Source of the DNA: Streptomyces sp. H39-S7
GTDB taxonomy: Bacteria > Actinomycetota > Actinomycetes > Streptomycetales > Streptomycetaceae
Reading direction: 5' to 3'
NCBI RefSeq assembly: GCF_027158205.1
Contig: NZ_JAPVLU010000030.1
Coordinates: 1-64,000 of the forward strand
Length of the DNA: 64,000 bases
The notes beneath the pieces are model-generated. The model was not told the origin of the DNA and made no database searches. It saw nothing but the letters and a program-made list of their open reading frames with translations. Positions 33,677 to 42,138 of this stretch are shown piece after piece; the first letter of the stretch is position 1, and the number at the start of each line of letters is the position of its first letter. Both the position numbers and the translations under genes were made by a program.

Positions 33677-35080
33677 TCAGCGCGGGGCGGTCGCGGCGGT
33701 GGGCGCGGGCAGCGGGTCCGCGGCCCGTTCCCGCTGCGGTTCCACCTCGGCGAGGTCCCGGCCGCGGGTCTCCTTGGCGCACAGGACGGCGACCAGGGTG
33801 ACGAGCGCGGCGAGGACCACGTACAGGGAGATCGGGGTGGAACTCCCGTAGTCCTTCAGCAGCGCGGTCGCGATGAGCGGTGCGGGGGCGCCGGCCGCGA
33901 CGGAGGCGAACTGGGCGCCGATGGAGGCTCCGGAGTACCGCATGCGGGTGGAGAACATCTCCGAGAAGAAGGCCGCCTGCGGGGCGTACATCGCGCCGTG
34001 GAAGATCAGCCCGACGGTGATCGCGAGGACCAGGGAGCCGAAGTTCTCGCGGTCGATGAGGAGGAAGAACGGGAACGCCCACAGCCCCACGCCGACCGCG
34101 CCCAGTAGGTACACGGGCTTGCGGCCGACGCGGTCCGACAGCGCGCCCCAGGCCGGGATCACCGCGAAGTGCACGGCGGATCCGATGAGTACGGCGTTGA
34201 GGGCGGTCTGCTTGTCCAGCCCGGCGTGGGTGGTCGCGTAGACCAGGACGAACGCGGTGATGACGTAGTAGCTGATGTTCTCGGCCATCCGGGCGCCCAT
34301 CGCGACCAGCACATCGCGCCAGTGGTCACGGAAGACGGCCACCAGCGGCATGCGCTCCACCGGGTCCGCGGACGTGCGTGCCTCCGCCTTGGCCAGCGCC
34401 GCCTTGAAGACCGGCGACTCGTCGACCGACAGCCGCACCCACAGACCCACCATGACCAGCAGGCCGGAGAGCAGGAACGGTATCCGCCAGCCCCAGGCCA
34501 GGAACGCCGAGTCCGACAGGAGCGCGGTCAGCGCGGAGAGCACCCCCGTCGCCAGCAACTGCCCGGCGGGCGCCCCGGTCTGCGGCCACGAGGCCCAGAA
34601 CCCGCGGCGCTTCGCGTCCCCGTGCTCCGACACCAGCAGCACGGCCCCGCCCCACTCGCCCCCGAGCGCGAATCCCTGGACCAGCCGCAGCGCGGTCAGC
34701 AGCACCGGCGCGGCCGAGCCGACCGCTGCGTGCGTCGGCAGCAGACCGATGCAGAAGGTGGCGCCGCCCATCATCAGCAAGCTGATGACCAGCAGTTTCT
34801 TGCGCCCGAGCCGGTCACCGAAGTGCCCGAACACCAGCGCGCCGACCGGTCGGGCGGCGAAGCCGATCGCGTAGGTCAGGAACGACAGCAACGTGCCGAC
34901 CAGCGGATCGGAGCCCGGGAAGAAGAGCTTGTTGAACACCAGGGCGGCGGCGGAGCCGTAGAGGAAGAAGTCGTACCACTCGATGGTGGTGCCGATCAGG
35001 CTCGCGGCGATGACGCGCCGCAGGGAGCCGGGGGTGGGAGGCGCGGGAGCCTGGGCGGGCTGGGCAGGCGGAGCAGTCAT
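33677..35080 (-). CDS. MFS transporter, metabolite:H+ symporter (MHS) type
   Basis: A 467-residue twelve-TM major-facilitator protein. The MHS subfamily signatures are clear: ASLIGTTIEWYDFFLYGSAA, the A-like motif GHFGDRLGRKKLLV, LLTALRLVQGFALGGEWGGA and AYVT-like AENISYYVITAF. Such carriers import organic acids and osmolytes by proton symport. The adjacent hydroxybutyrate dehydrogenase and regulator make a short hydroxy acid or keto acid a plausible substrate. It starts at 35080 after a Pro/Ala-rich head, and is divergent from the cupin gene. Confidence 0.9.
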   Translation of the reverse strand: MTAPPAQPAQAPAPPTPGSLRRVIAASLIGTTIEWYDFFLYGSAAALVFNKLFFPGSDPLVGTLLSFLTYAIGFAARPVGALVFGHFGDRLGRKKLLVISLLMMGGATFCIGLLPTHAAVGSAAPVLLTALRLVQGFALGGEWGGAVLLVSEHGDAKRRGFWASWPQTGAPAGQLLATGVLSALTALLSDSAFLAWGWRIPFLLSGLLVMVGLWVRLSVDESPVFKAALAKAEARTSADPVERMPLVAVFRDHWRDVLVAMGARMAENISYYVITAFVLVYATTHAGLDKQTALNAVLIGSAVHFAVIPAWGALSDRVGRKPVYLLGAVGVGLWAFPFFLLIDRENFGSLVLAITVGLIFHGAMYAPQAAFFSEMFSTRMRYSGASIGAQFASVAAGAPAPLIATALLKDYGSSTPISLYVVLAALVTLVAVLCAKETRGRDLAEVEPQRERAADPLPAPTAATAPR

Positions 35081-35234
35081 CGGGGATTCACTTCCGGGCG
35101 GGGACGGGATTATCCGGGTGCTGCCACACGGTAGGAAGAGCCGGCCCGTTGACCCATGTGGTGGGACACCACAGTCCCGTCGCCTCCTGTGAGCTCCGGC
35201 CCCATGCCGGGTCCGCGTGCAAGAGGCTGGGTCC

Positions 35235-35672
35235 ATGACGGACATCTCAGAACTGGTCGCGCTGCTCGGTCTCGAACCCCATGTCGAGGGCGGGTGGTAC
35301 CGGGAGACGTGGAAGGCCCCTGGTGAAGCGGTCCCCGCCGGGTATCCGGGGCCGCGTGCGTTCGCGACCGGCATCTACTTCCTGTTGCACCCGGGCGAGG
35401 TCTCGAAGTGGCACCGGGTGCGCTCGGACGAGCTGTGGCTCTGGCACCGGGGAGGCCCGCTGCGGATGCGGCTGGGCGGCGACGGCGAGCGCCCGGACGA
35501 GGCGGGGGCCGTCGAGGCGGTGCTGGGCGACGGGGTCGAGAGCGGGGAGCGGCCGCAGTTCCTCGTGCCCGGCGGCTATTGGCAGTCCGCCGAGCCCGCG
35601 GGGGACGAGCCGGTCCTGGTGACGTGCGTCGTCGCCCCCGGGTTCAACTTCGAGGACTTCACGCTGGAGTAG
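35235..35672 (+). CDS. DUF985 cupin protein
   Basis: A 145-residue single-domain cupin. The motifs HVEGGWYRETW, IYFLLHPGEVSKWHRVRSDE and FLVPGGYWQSA are those of the DUF985 family. SDE/LWLWHRGG carries likely metal-ligand histidines. Enzymatic activity is unknown. The ATG at 35235 matches the family start (MTDISELVALLGLEPHVEGG). It converges with a MarR gene across 18 bp. Confidence 0.88.
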   Translation: MTDISELVALLGLEPHVEGGWYRETWKAPGEAVPAGYPGPRAFATGIYFLLHPGEVSKWHRVRSDELWLWHRGGPLRMRLGGDGERPDEAGAVEAVLGDGVESGERPQFLVPGGYWQSAEPAGDEPVLVTCVVAPGFNFEDFTLE

Positions 35673-35690
35673 ACGCCCGCCGGAAAACGG

Positions 35691-36149
35691 TCAGGCGGGC
35701 GCGCCCAGGGATTCGACGGCATCGACCAGCGGGGTCAGCCCGGGGTTCCCGGCGGCCTCGTCGAGGGCCTCGCGCAGCGCGGCGTCGTTCGTCGGGCGCG
35801 CCTCGGCGAGGAGTTCCAGACCGGCCTCGCTGACGTTGGTGTAGATGCCGCGGCGGTCGGTCGGGCAGAGATAACGGGAGAGCAGACCGCGGTCCTCCAG
35901 GCGGGAGACCAGCCGGGTGGTCGCGCTCTGGCTGAGGACGACGGAGTCGGCCACCTGGTGCATCCGCAGGTGGCCGCCTTCGCCGTCGTGCTGGCGGCTG
36001 AGGACGTCGAGCAGGGAGTACTCGCGGACGCTCAGGTCGTGCCGCGCCTGCAGCGCCCGCTCGATGTGCGCCTCGATCCGGCCGTGCAGCAGGGACAGCG
36101 CGCACCAGCCCTGGGCGAGGCCGGTCAGTGCGGGGTCGGTGGCGGTCAT
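35691..36149 (-). CDS. MarR-family repressor of the adjacent efflux gene
   Basis: A 152-residue MarR protein. SVREYSLLDVLSRQHDG leads into the winged helix LRMHQVADSVVLSQSATTRL, VSRLEDRGLLSR and the wing LCPTDRRGIYTNVSEAG. It is divergent from an MFS transporter, with an inverted repeat in the 156-bp gap, the standard arrangement for a drug- or metabolite-sensing repressor of an exporter. Confidence 0.92.
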   Translation of the reverse strand: MTATDPALTGLAQGWCALSLLHGRIEAHIERALQARHDLSVREYSLLDVLSRQHDGEGGHLRMHQVADSVVLSQSATTRLVSRLEDRGLLSRYLCPTDRRGIYTNVSEAGLELLAEARPTNDAALREALDEAAGNPGLTPLVDAVESLGAPA

Positions 36150-36224
36150 GGAAGGTCCCTTCTGCCGTGCGGCGCGGGCGTGAGCGCGCCTGTGGCTCAG
36201 GATAGAGCACAACCGCGATAGCCC

Positions 36225-36242
36225 GCGTTTGCAATGAAACGC
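36225..36242. promoter_or_regulatory. Probable MarR operator
   Basis: GCGTTT (36225-36230) and AAACGC (36237-36242) form an inverted repeat with a 6-bp spacer, within an AT-rich segment carrying two TGCAAT copies. It lies between the divergent marR and MFS starts and would overlap a promoter. Confidence 0.55.
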
Positions 36243-36305
36243 GTCTGCAATTATTGTGAAGTCTTGTAAGGCGCATTCGCAACGTTGTTGGGAAGTGAAC
36301 CCCCC

Positions 36306-37532
36306 ATGCCTCTCGCACTGCTGGCCCTCGCCCTCGGGGCCTTCGGGATCGGCACCACCGAGTTCGTGATCATGGGGCTGCTGCCCGAGGTCGCCGCCGA
36401 CTACGGCGTCTCGATCCCGACCGCCGGATTCCTGGTCACCGGCTACGCCCTCGGCGTGGTGCTCGGCGCCCCGCTGATGACCGTCCTCGGCACCCGGATC
36501 TCCCGCAAGCGCATGCTGATGCTGCTGATGGGGCTGTTCATCGCGGGCAACGTGATCTCCGCGGTCGCCCCGGTGTTCGGCGTGATGCTCGCCGGCCGGA
36601 TCGTCGCCTCCCTCGCGCACGGAGCGTTCTTCGGCATCGGCGCCGTCGTCGCGGCCGGCCTGGTCGCCCCGGCGAAGAAGGCCGGAGCGATCGCGATGAT
36701 GTTCACGGGACTGACCGTCGCCAACCTGGTCGGAGTGCCGCTCGGCACCCTCGTGGGCCAGAACTTCGGCTGGCGCACCACGTTCTTCGTCGTCGCGGGA
36801 CTCGGCGTCCTGGGCCTGCTCGGCATCGCCAGGCTGCTGCCCGAACAGCCCCGCCCCGAAGGCGTACGGCTGCGCCACGAGATCGCGGCCTTCCGCAACG
36901 TCCAGGTGCTGCTCGCGATGGCGATGACCGTGCTCGGCTTCGGCGGGGTCTTCGCCGCCATCACCTACATCACGCCGATGATGACCGACGTCGCCGGCTT
37001 CGCCGACACCTCCGTCACCTGGCTGCTGGTCCTGTTCGGCTTCGGCATGGTCGGCGGCAACCTGATCGGCGGCCGGTACGCCGACCGCCATCTGATGCCC
37101 ATGCTCTACGTGACACTGGGCTCCCTCGCCGTCGTCCTGGCGCTGTTCACCTTCACCGCCCACAACAAGATCACAGCCGCGGTCACCATCATGCTGATCG
37201 GCGCCCTGGGCTTCGCGACCGTCCCGCCGCTGCAGAAGCGCGTACTGGACCAGGCGGCCGGCGCCCCGACCCTCGCCTCCGCCGTGAACATCGGCGCCTT
37301 CAACCTCGGCAACGCCCTCGCGGCCTGGCTCGGCGGCCTGGTCATCGCCTCGGGGCTCGGCTACACCGCGCCCAACTGGGTCGGCGGCGCGCTCGCCGCC
37401 GCCGCGCTGGTGCTCGCGATCGTGTCGGGCTCCCTGGAGCGCCGGACCACCGGCCGCGACCGGCTCACCGCCGACACGGTGCCCGCCGCGTCCACCGAGC
37501 GCGAGCCGGTCCCCGTCCCCGCCCACCTCTGA
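36306..37532 (+). CDS. MFS transporter, DHA1/AraJ-like
   Basis: A 408-residue twelve-TM drug:H+ antiporter-1-type carrier. The N-terminal GAFGIGTTEFVIMGLLPEVA is the DHA1 signature shared by AraJ, CmlA-like and arabinose-efflux proteins. The motif GYALGVVLGAPLMTVLGTRISRKRML fits motif A. It is likely an exporter, controlled by the divergent MarR protein. Start at 36306 follows the conserved family head. It is followed, after a short tandem repeat, by a GlcG-family gene in the same direction. Confidence 0.9.
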   Translation: MPLALLALALGAFGIGTTEFVIMGLLPEVAADYGVSIPTAGFLVTGYALGVVLGAPLMTVLGTRISRKRMLMLLMGLFIAGNVISAVAPVFGVMLAGRIVASLAHGAFFGIGAVVAAGLVAPAKKAGAIAMMFTGLTVANLVGVPLGTLVGQNFGWRTTFFVVAGLGVLGLLGIARLLPEQPRPEGVRLRHEIAAFRNVQVLLAMAMTVLGFGGVFAAITYITPMMTDVAGFADTSVTWLLVLFGFGMVGGNLIGGRYADRHLMPMLYVTLGSLAVVLALFTFTAHNKITAAVTIMLIGALGFATVPPLQKRVLDQAAGAPTLASAVNIGAFNLGNALAAWLGGLVIASGLGYTAPNWVGGALAAAALVLAIVSGSLERRTTGRDRLTADTVPAASTEREPVPVPAHL

Positions 37533-37541
37533 ACCGTCCCG

Positions 37542-37589
37542 CCCCACCACCGTGGGACCCCACCACCGTGGGACCCCACCACTGCGGGA
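37542..37589. repeat. Three 16-bp tandem repeats
   Basis: CCCCACCACCGTGGGA occurs at 37542-37557 and 37558-37573, with a third copy at 37574-37589 (CCCCACCACTGCGGGA, two changes). Each unit contains CCCAC..GTGGG, so small hairpins are possible. The array lies between the MFS stop and the GlcG gene and may affect mRNA stability or be simple slippage expansion. Confidence 0.8.
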
Positions 37590-37624
37590 CCCCACCCCCA
37601 CCACCCCTTGAGGAGCACACCCCC

Positions 37625-38065
37625 ATGAGCACCACCACCGCCCCCGCCGCAGTCCTCCCGCTGTCCATCCAGGACGCCGAGGCCCTCGTCGAAGCCGCCC
37701 GCGCGGCCGCGGAGACCGCCGGAGTGACGGTCAGCGTCAGCGTTCTCGACGCGGGTGGCCACCTGCTGGCCTTCCGGCGCGACGACCGGGCGGTGCTGAT
37801 CTCCGGCGAGACCAGCACCCGCAAGGCGTTCACCGCCCTGCAGTTGAACGCCGCGACCGCGGACCTCGTCGAGGCGGTCCAGCCCGGCGCCCCGTTCCAC
37901 ACCCTGCCGACCGCCCTCGACCGGCCGCTGCTCTTCATCGCGGGCGGCGTTCCCGTCCACCGCGGTGGACGTCTGATCGGTGCGATCGGCCTCGGCGGCG
38001 GCGCCCCCGAGCAGGACCACGGCATCGCCGTCACGGCGCTGCGCGCGCTCGGCGACGTGGCCTGA
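37625..38065 (+). CDS. GlcG/HbpS-family haem-binding-type protein
   Basis: A 146-residue protein of the GlcG/DUF336 family. The motifs LSIQDAEALVEAARAAAETA, VSVLDAGGHLLAFRRDD, STRKAFTALQLN and GGVPVHRGGRLIGAIGLGGG are characteristic. HbpS from Streptomyces belongs to the same fold and binds haem in redox sensing; other members have unknown ligands. There is no signal peptide. It probably shares a transcript with the upstream exporter. A very strong terminator hairpin follows. Confidence 0.85.
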   Translation: MSTTTAPAAVLPLSIQDAEALVEAARAAAETAGVTVSVSVLDAGGHLLAFRRDDRAVLISGETSTRKAFTALQLNAATADLVEAVQPGAPFHTLPTALDRPLLFIAGGVPVHRGGRLIGAIGLGGGAPEQDHGIAVTALRALGDVA

Positions 38066-38075
38066 CCTCCGGCAA

Positions 38076-38116
38076 CAGCACGGTGGACCGCCCGATCCGG
38101 GCGGTCCACCGTGCTG
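38076..38116. terminator. Perfect 19-bp stem bidirectional terminator
   Basis: CAGCACGGTGGACCGCCCG (38076-38094) pairs without mismatch with 38098-38116 around a three-base loop. It sits between the convergent GlcG and cyclophilin genes and is the strongest hairpin noticed in the window. Confidence 0.92.
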
Positions 38117-38132
38117 TCCGCCGGAGTCGCCG

Positions 38133-38789
38133 TCACCTGTTGCTGATCTGCACCTTCCTGATGTCCACGGGAAGGGCCGGATAGCCGTCGCCGGGGCCGT
38201 TCTGGTCGTCCTCGCCGCCCGCGGCGATCTTCCGCAGGACGTCGAGGCCCGCGGTGACCTTGCCGAACGGGGTGTAGGCGGGGGAGAGCTTGGTGTCCTT
38301 CCAGACGAAGAAGAACTGGCTGCCGTTGGTGTTCGGGCCGGCGTTGGCCATCGCCAGCGTCCCGGCCGGATAGGTGGCGCCCGTCAGGTTCTCGTCGGGG
38401 AAGGAGTACCCCGGGCCGCCGCTCCCGGTGCCGGTCGGGTCGCCGCACTGCAGGACGTACAGCCGCTGGGTGGTGAGGCGGTGGCAGTGCGAGCGGTTGA
38501 AGTAGTCACGCTCGGCCAGGAACCGGAACGACCAGGTGGTACACGGGGCCTTGTCCGTCAGCATCCTGACGGTGATGGCGCCCTGACTGGTCTTCAGGGT
38601 GGCGGTGTACGGCCTCGCGGCCTTCCGCGCGTCGAAGACCGGTATCCCCTTGAAGTTGTCGGCGGGGACGGCCGCGGTGTACGCACAGGGGAGGGGCGCC
38701 GGCGGCGGATCGTCGGCGGCCGCGGCCGTCGTCATGCCGAGCGGGAGTACTGCGGCGGCGGTGAGCAACGCCCATTGCTTGCGCTTCAT
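38133..38789 (-). CDS. Secreted cyclophilin-type peptidyl-prolyl cis-trans isomerase
   Basis: A 218-residue protein with a Sec signal peptide (MKRKQWALLTAAAVLPLGMT, then TAAAADD as the cleavage region). The cyclophilin core shows ATLKTSQGAITVRMLTDKAP, FNRSHCHRLTTQ, LQCGDPTGTG, YPAGTLAMANAGPNTNGSQF and FGKVTAGLDVLRKIA. The strictly conserved core FxxxxGxxxxxNGSQFF is present. It would catalyse proline isomerisation outside the cytoplasmic membrane. The strong terminator lies just past its stop. Confidence 0.93.
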   Translation of the reverse strand: MKRKQWALLTAAAVLPLGMTTAAAADDPPPAPLPCAYTAAVPADNFKGIPVFDARKAARPYTATLKTSQGAITVRMLTDKAPCTTWSFRFLAERDYFNRSHCHRLTTQRLYVLQCGDPTGTGSGGPGYSFPDENLTGATYPAGTLAMANAGPNTNGSQFFFVWKDTKLSPAYTPFGKVTAGLDVLRKIAAGGEDDQNGPGDGYPALPVDIRKVQISNR

Positions 38790-38932
38790 ACGAGAACCCT
38801 CCGGATCGGACCTGGCATGGCCGCACCATGCCTGCCCGATCTCCTGGGGGCTAAGCGCCGCAAGGGCCCGGTGGGGCGTGATGGCCGAAACCGGCGTGTC
38901 CCGCCCGCATTCCGAACACGCGAACCGGTGGG

Positions 38933-38967
38933 CCGGCGGGCCCCCTTCTCGTCCGGGGGCCCGCCGG
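38933..38967. terminator. Terminator of the dhaKLM operon
   Basis: CCGGCGGGCCCCC (38933-38945) pairs perfectly with GGGGGCCCGCCGG (38955-38967) across a 9-base loop, immediately after the dhaM stop at 38972 on the minus strand. No other gene fills the 182-bp gap to the cyclophilin start. Confidence 0.82.
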
Positions 38968-38971
38968 ACGG

Positions 38972-39379
38972 TCACACCTTGCGGTACGTGTACGCCTCCT
39001 CGGCCGCGGCGACGACCGCCGCCAGGTCCGCCCCGGCGGACGCGGTGACCACCGCGGCGACCGCGCCCTCGACGAAGGGCGCGTCGACGAGCCGGGTGCC
39101 CGGGGGCAGTTCGTCCTCGTCGGCCAGCATCGCCTTGACGGTGAGCACGGCGCTGCCCAGATCGACCAGGACCGCCACCCCGGCACCCCGGTCCACCGAG
39201 CGCGCCGCCGCCGCGATCAGGTCGGAGCTGGTGCCCAGGCCACCGTCGGGGGTTCCGCCCGCCGGGGCGACGGGCGCTTCGGCCCCGCCGCCGGCCAGGC
39301 CTGTCGCGAGCCCGCCGACCGCTGCGGCGACCGCCGCGCTGTGCGACACCAGGACGATGCCGACCAGGCCGTCGCTCAT
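38972..39379 (-). CDS. dhaM: PTS-dependent dihydroxyacetone kinase, phosphotransferase subunit DhaM
   Basis: A 135-residue EIIA-like (mannose-type) phosphocarrier. GIVLVSHSAAVAAAVGGLA carries the phosphorylated His13, and GTSSDLIAAAA, VLVDLGSAVLTVKAMLADED and FVEGAVAAVV complete the fold. It takes phosphate from the PTS (HPr) and passes it to ADP bound in DhaL. It has only the EIIA-type domain, unlike the longer E. coli protein with HPr and EI parts. It overlaps dhaL by 4 bp. Confidence 0.92.
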   Translation of the reverse strand: MSDGLVGIVLVSHSAAVAAAVGGLATGLAGGGAEAPVAPAGGTPDGGLGTSSDLIAAAARSVDRGAGVAVLVDLGSAVLTVKAMLADEDELPPGTRLVDAPFVEGAVAAVVTASAGADLAAVVAAAEEAYTYRKV

Positions 39380-40041
39380 GCGACCGCCTCCGCCGCGGTG
39401 TCCGCGAACGCGGCGACCAGCAGCGCGGCCGAGGTCGCACCGGGGTCCTGGTGCCCAATGCTGCGCGGTCCGAGGTAACTCGCGCGCCCCTTGCGGGCCT
39501 GCAGGGGAACGGTCGCCGCCGCACCCTCGTCCGCGGCGATCCGGGCGGCGGCGAGGCCGTCCGCGAGCCCGGAGCCCGCGTCCAGGGCGAAGGACAGGGC
39601 CTCCACCGCCGGGACGAGCGCGTCGAGCATGGTCTTGTCGCCCGGTATGGCCCCCCCGAGCTTCCCGACCGCCTCGACCCCCGTGCGCAGGGCGTCGCGG
39701 AACTCCTCCGGGGTGGCCTCGGTGCCGTCGCCCAGCGCCTTGCCCGCTCTGCGCAGCAGCGTCCCGTACAACGGGCCGGCCGCCCCGCCCACGGTGCTGA
39801 TGAGCTGCGCCCCCACGAGGGTGAGCACCCCGCCCGGGGTCTGCGGCGGCTCCGACTCCACCGCCGCGTGCGCCGCGGTGAAGCCGCGCCGCAGATTGCT
39901 GCCGTGGTCGGCGTCGCCGATGGGGGAGTCGAGTTCGGTCAGCCGGTCCGCCTCGCGGTCGACGACCGCGGCCGCCGTGGCCAGCCAGCGGCGTACGAAG
40001 TCGGCGTCGACCACCGGGCCGGGAGCCGTGGATGCGTTCAT
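39376..40041 (-). CDS. dhaL: Dihydroxyacetone kinase subunit DhaL
   Basis: A 221-residue ADP-binding subunit. The metal- and nucleotide-binding motif DSPIGDADHGSNLRRGF (Asp43, Asp45) lies near the N-terminus, followed by GGAAGPLYGTLLRRAGKALG, KTMLDALVPAVEAL and RKGRASYLGPRSIGHQDPGA. The tightly bound ADP is rephosphorylated by DhaM and donates phosphate to dihydroxyacetone on DhaK. It lies between dhaK and dhaM in the standard order for a PTS-linked system. Confidence 0.93.
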   Translation of the reverse strand: MNASTAPGPVVDADFVRRWLATAAAVVDREADRLTELDSPIGDADHGSNLRRGFTAAHAAVESEPPQTPGGVLTLVGAQLISTVGGAAGPLYGTLLRRAGKALGDGTEATPEEFRDALRTGVEAVGKLGGAIPGDKTMLDALVPAVEALSFALDAGSGLADGLAAARIAADEGAAATVPLQARKGRASYLGPRSIGHQDPGATSAALLVAAFADTAAEAVA

Positions 40042-40081
40042 GCGGTCCTCTCTGCGGATCTACTGACTTCGACGACGTGAC

Positions 40082-41074
40082 TCAGCAGCCCCAGCGCAGC
40101 GCCGGCGTGGAGACCGGGGCGTCCCACAGCCGCAGCAGCTCCTCGTCCACCTGGCACAGGGTCACCGAGCAGCCGGCCATGTCCAGGGACGTCACGTAGT
40201 TGCCGACCAGGGTGCGGGCGACCGCCACGTTGCGTTCGGCCAGTGCCCGGTGCACCTCGGCGTTGAAGCCGTACAGCTCCAGCAGCGGGGTGCCGCCCAT
40301 CCCGTTGACGAGGGCGATCACCGGCGCGTCCGGGCGCAGGTCCTCCACGACCGCCTCGACGACGACATCGGCGATCTCTCCCGAGGTCATCATCCCCCGG
40401 CGCTCGCGGCCGGGCTCGCCGTGGATGCCGACGCCCAGCTCCAGTTCACCCGCGGGCAGATCGAAGGTGGGGCTGCCCTTGGCGGGGGTCGTGCACGCGC
40501 TGAGCGCCACGCCGAAGCTGCGCGAGGACTCGTTGACCCTGCGCGCCAGCGCCTCGACCCGCTCCAGCGGCGCGCCCTCCTCGGCCAGGGCGCCGGCGAG
40601 CTTCTCGACGAAGAGCGTCGCGCCGGTACCGCGCCGGCCGGCCGTGTACAGGCTGTCGAGGACGGCGACGTCGTCGTTGACGACGACCTTGGCGATCTGC
40701 ACGCCCTCGTCCTCGGCGAGCTCGGCCGCCATGTCGAAGTTCAGCACGTCGCCGGTGTAGTTCTTGACGACGAAGAGCACGCCCGCGCCGCTGTCCACGG
40801 CGGCGGCCGCGCGGACCATCTGGTCCGGTACGGGCGAGGTGAAGACCTCGCCCGGGCAGGCGGCGTCGAGCATCCCTCGGCCGACGAATCCGCCGTGCAG
40901 GGGTTCATGGCCGGAGCCGCCTCCCGAGACCAGGCCGACCTTGCCCGCGACCGGCGCGTGCCGGCGGACGATCAGTCGGTGGTCGACGTCGATGAGCAGC
41001 TCCGGGTGGGCGGCCGCCATGCCGCGCAGGGCGTCGGCGACCACGCTTTCGGCCACGTTGATGAGCATTTTCAT
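40082..41074 (-). CDS. dhaK: Dihydroxyacetone kinase substrate-binding subunit DhaK
   Basis: A 330-residue protein that binds dihydroxyacetone covalently. GLVSGGGSGHEPLHGGFVG is the substrate pocket, KNYTGDVLNFDMA the dimer region, and His218 in GVGIHGEPGRERR the hemiaminal-forming histidine. Full-length DhaK of about 330-356 residues is expected for the PTS type. It is the first gene of dhaKLM; the product dihydroxyacetone phosphate enters glycolysis. The start MKMLINVAESVV at 41074 fits the family. Confidence 0.94.
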   Translation of the reverse strand: MKMLINVAESVVADALRGMAAAHPELLIDVDHRLIVRRHAPVAGKVGLVSGGGSGHEPLHGGFVGRGMLDAACPGEVFTSPVPDQMVRAAAAVDSGAGVLFVVKNYTGDVLNFDMAAELAEDEGVQIAKVVVNDDVAVLDSLYTAGRRGTGATLFVEKLAGALAEEGAPLERVEALARRVNESSRSFGVALSACTTPAKGSPTFDLPAGELELGVGIHGEPGRERRGMMTSGEIADVVVEAVVEDLRPDAPVIALVNGMGGTPLLELYGFNAEVHRALAERNVAVARTLVGNYVTSLDMAGCSVTLCQVDEELLRLWDAPVSTPALRWGC

Positions 41075-41451
41075 GAGGTGCGGCCCTCCGCTTCAACAGC
41101 TGTCGTTGCGTCCACTGTGCACGCAAGGCAGCCTACGGACCGGACCCGGTGAAGGCACCCCGGGCGCAGCAGGTAGTCACTGAGCGTCGCCGACGCCATG
41201 CCGACGACCATGACCTTCAGCGGGCCCGCGGCGGTGGGCACGGTGGTCGCCCCGGAGACGGCGGAGCCGTTCGGCGCGAAGCGGTCGTGGTCACCGTCGG
41301 TGACCGGGACCGGCCTGCGGGGCTCCCGACCTGCCGCCGTCGTGCCACCGGAGCCGGGGCCGGGGCCGGGCACCCGGCGGAGGACGGTTTCGCTCCGGAG
41401 CCTTCTGGCATACTGCGGAAATCCTGTGGCAGTTGGAGAGTGGGTCCGGTT
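41075..41451. other. 377-bp gap between dhaK and the tetR gene
   Basis: No convincing gene is seen. The stretch must hold the dhaKLM promoter (minus strand) and the TetR gene's promoter. Short frames through it are Pro/Arg-rich and show no family. GTTGCGTCCACTGTGCACGC near 41104-41123 has a GTGCAC core, possibly regulatory. The 41195-41400 part looks like former coding or filler DNA; nothing specific can be assigned. Confidence 0.5.
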
Positions 41452-42102
41452 TTGAATAATAGTCAACAGCGTGGAACGGACCTTCCGCGCGGACCGCGCG
41501 GCACCGACCGGTCCCTGGCGCGGCGGGCCGAACTCATAGCCATCGGGCGCAAGTTGTTCGCCAACACCTCGTACGACGCCCTGTCGATGGACGACATCGC
41601 CCGGCACGCGGGTGTCGCCAAGGGGCTGATCTACTACTACTTCAGGAACAAGCGCGGCTATTACCTCGCCATCGTGCGGGAGTCGGTCGAGGAGCTGGTG
41701 GTGCGCGCCTCCAGTACCGCGGACCTGCCGCGCGCCGAACGCGTGCACCGCACCATCGACGGCTATCTGCGCTACGCCCAGCACAACCAGGCCGCCTACC
41801 GCACGATCGTGAGCGGCGGCGTCGGCTTCGACGCCGAGGTGCACGCGGTCCGCGACGCCGTGCGTGAGGAACTGCTCGCGGCGATCGCCGAAGGCGCGTA
41901 CGGGCACCGGGAGCTTCCGGTGCTGGCGCGCACCGCGCTGGTCGGATGGCTGTCGGGGGTGGAGGGCGTGACCCTGGACTGGCTCGGTCACCAGGGTCTG
42001 GAGCGGGACGTGGTGCGCTCCCTGCTGGTGCGCATGCTGCGCGACACCTTCCTGGCGATCCAGGACTTCGACCCGGCGTGCCCCGCCCCGGTCACGGACT
42101 GA
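41452..42102 (+). CDS. TetR-family transcriptional regulator
   Basis: A 216-residue TetR protein with a probable TTG start at 41452 (LNNSQQRGTDLPRGPRG). The HTH reads ELIAIGRKLFANTSYDALSM then DDIARHAGVAKGLIYYYFRN, and a helical ligand domain follows (VRASSTADLPRAERVHRTID, AYRTIVSGG). This subtype with KGLIYYYF is common next to acyl-CoA metabolism genes. It lies 106 bp before a FadE26-like dehydrogenase on the same strand, but the KstR-type site in that gap does not require this protein to be KstR, which it does not resemble. Confidence 0.88.
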   Translation: MNNSQQRGTDLPRGPRGTDRSLARRAELIAIGRKLFANTSYDALSMDDIARHAGVAKGLIYYYFRNKRGYYLAIVRESVEELVVRASSTADLPRAERVHRTIDGYLRYAQHNQAAYRTIVSGGVGFDAEVHAVRDAVREELLAAIAEGAYGHRELPVLARTALVGWLSGVEGVTLDWLGHQGLERDVVRSLLVRMLRDTFLAIQDFDPACPAPVTD

Positions 42103-42138
42103 CGACCGCCGGCCGCGGGGCGCTACCCCTTCCGAATT

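Noticed and set aside
37542..37589. Possible start of a CRISPR array
   Set aside because: The units are directly adjacent with no spacers, only three copies, and no cas gene is nearby.
41198..41455. An 85-codon plus-strand frame in the dhaK/tetR gap
   Set aside because: Pro/Arg-rich, no family resemblance, and overlaps the TetR start; treated as non-coding.
41452..42102. KstR itself, because of the adjacent KstR-type site
   Set aside because: The protein's HTH and ligand domain do not resemble KstR; it is called only as a TetR-family regulator.
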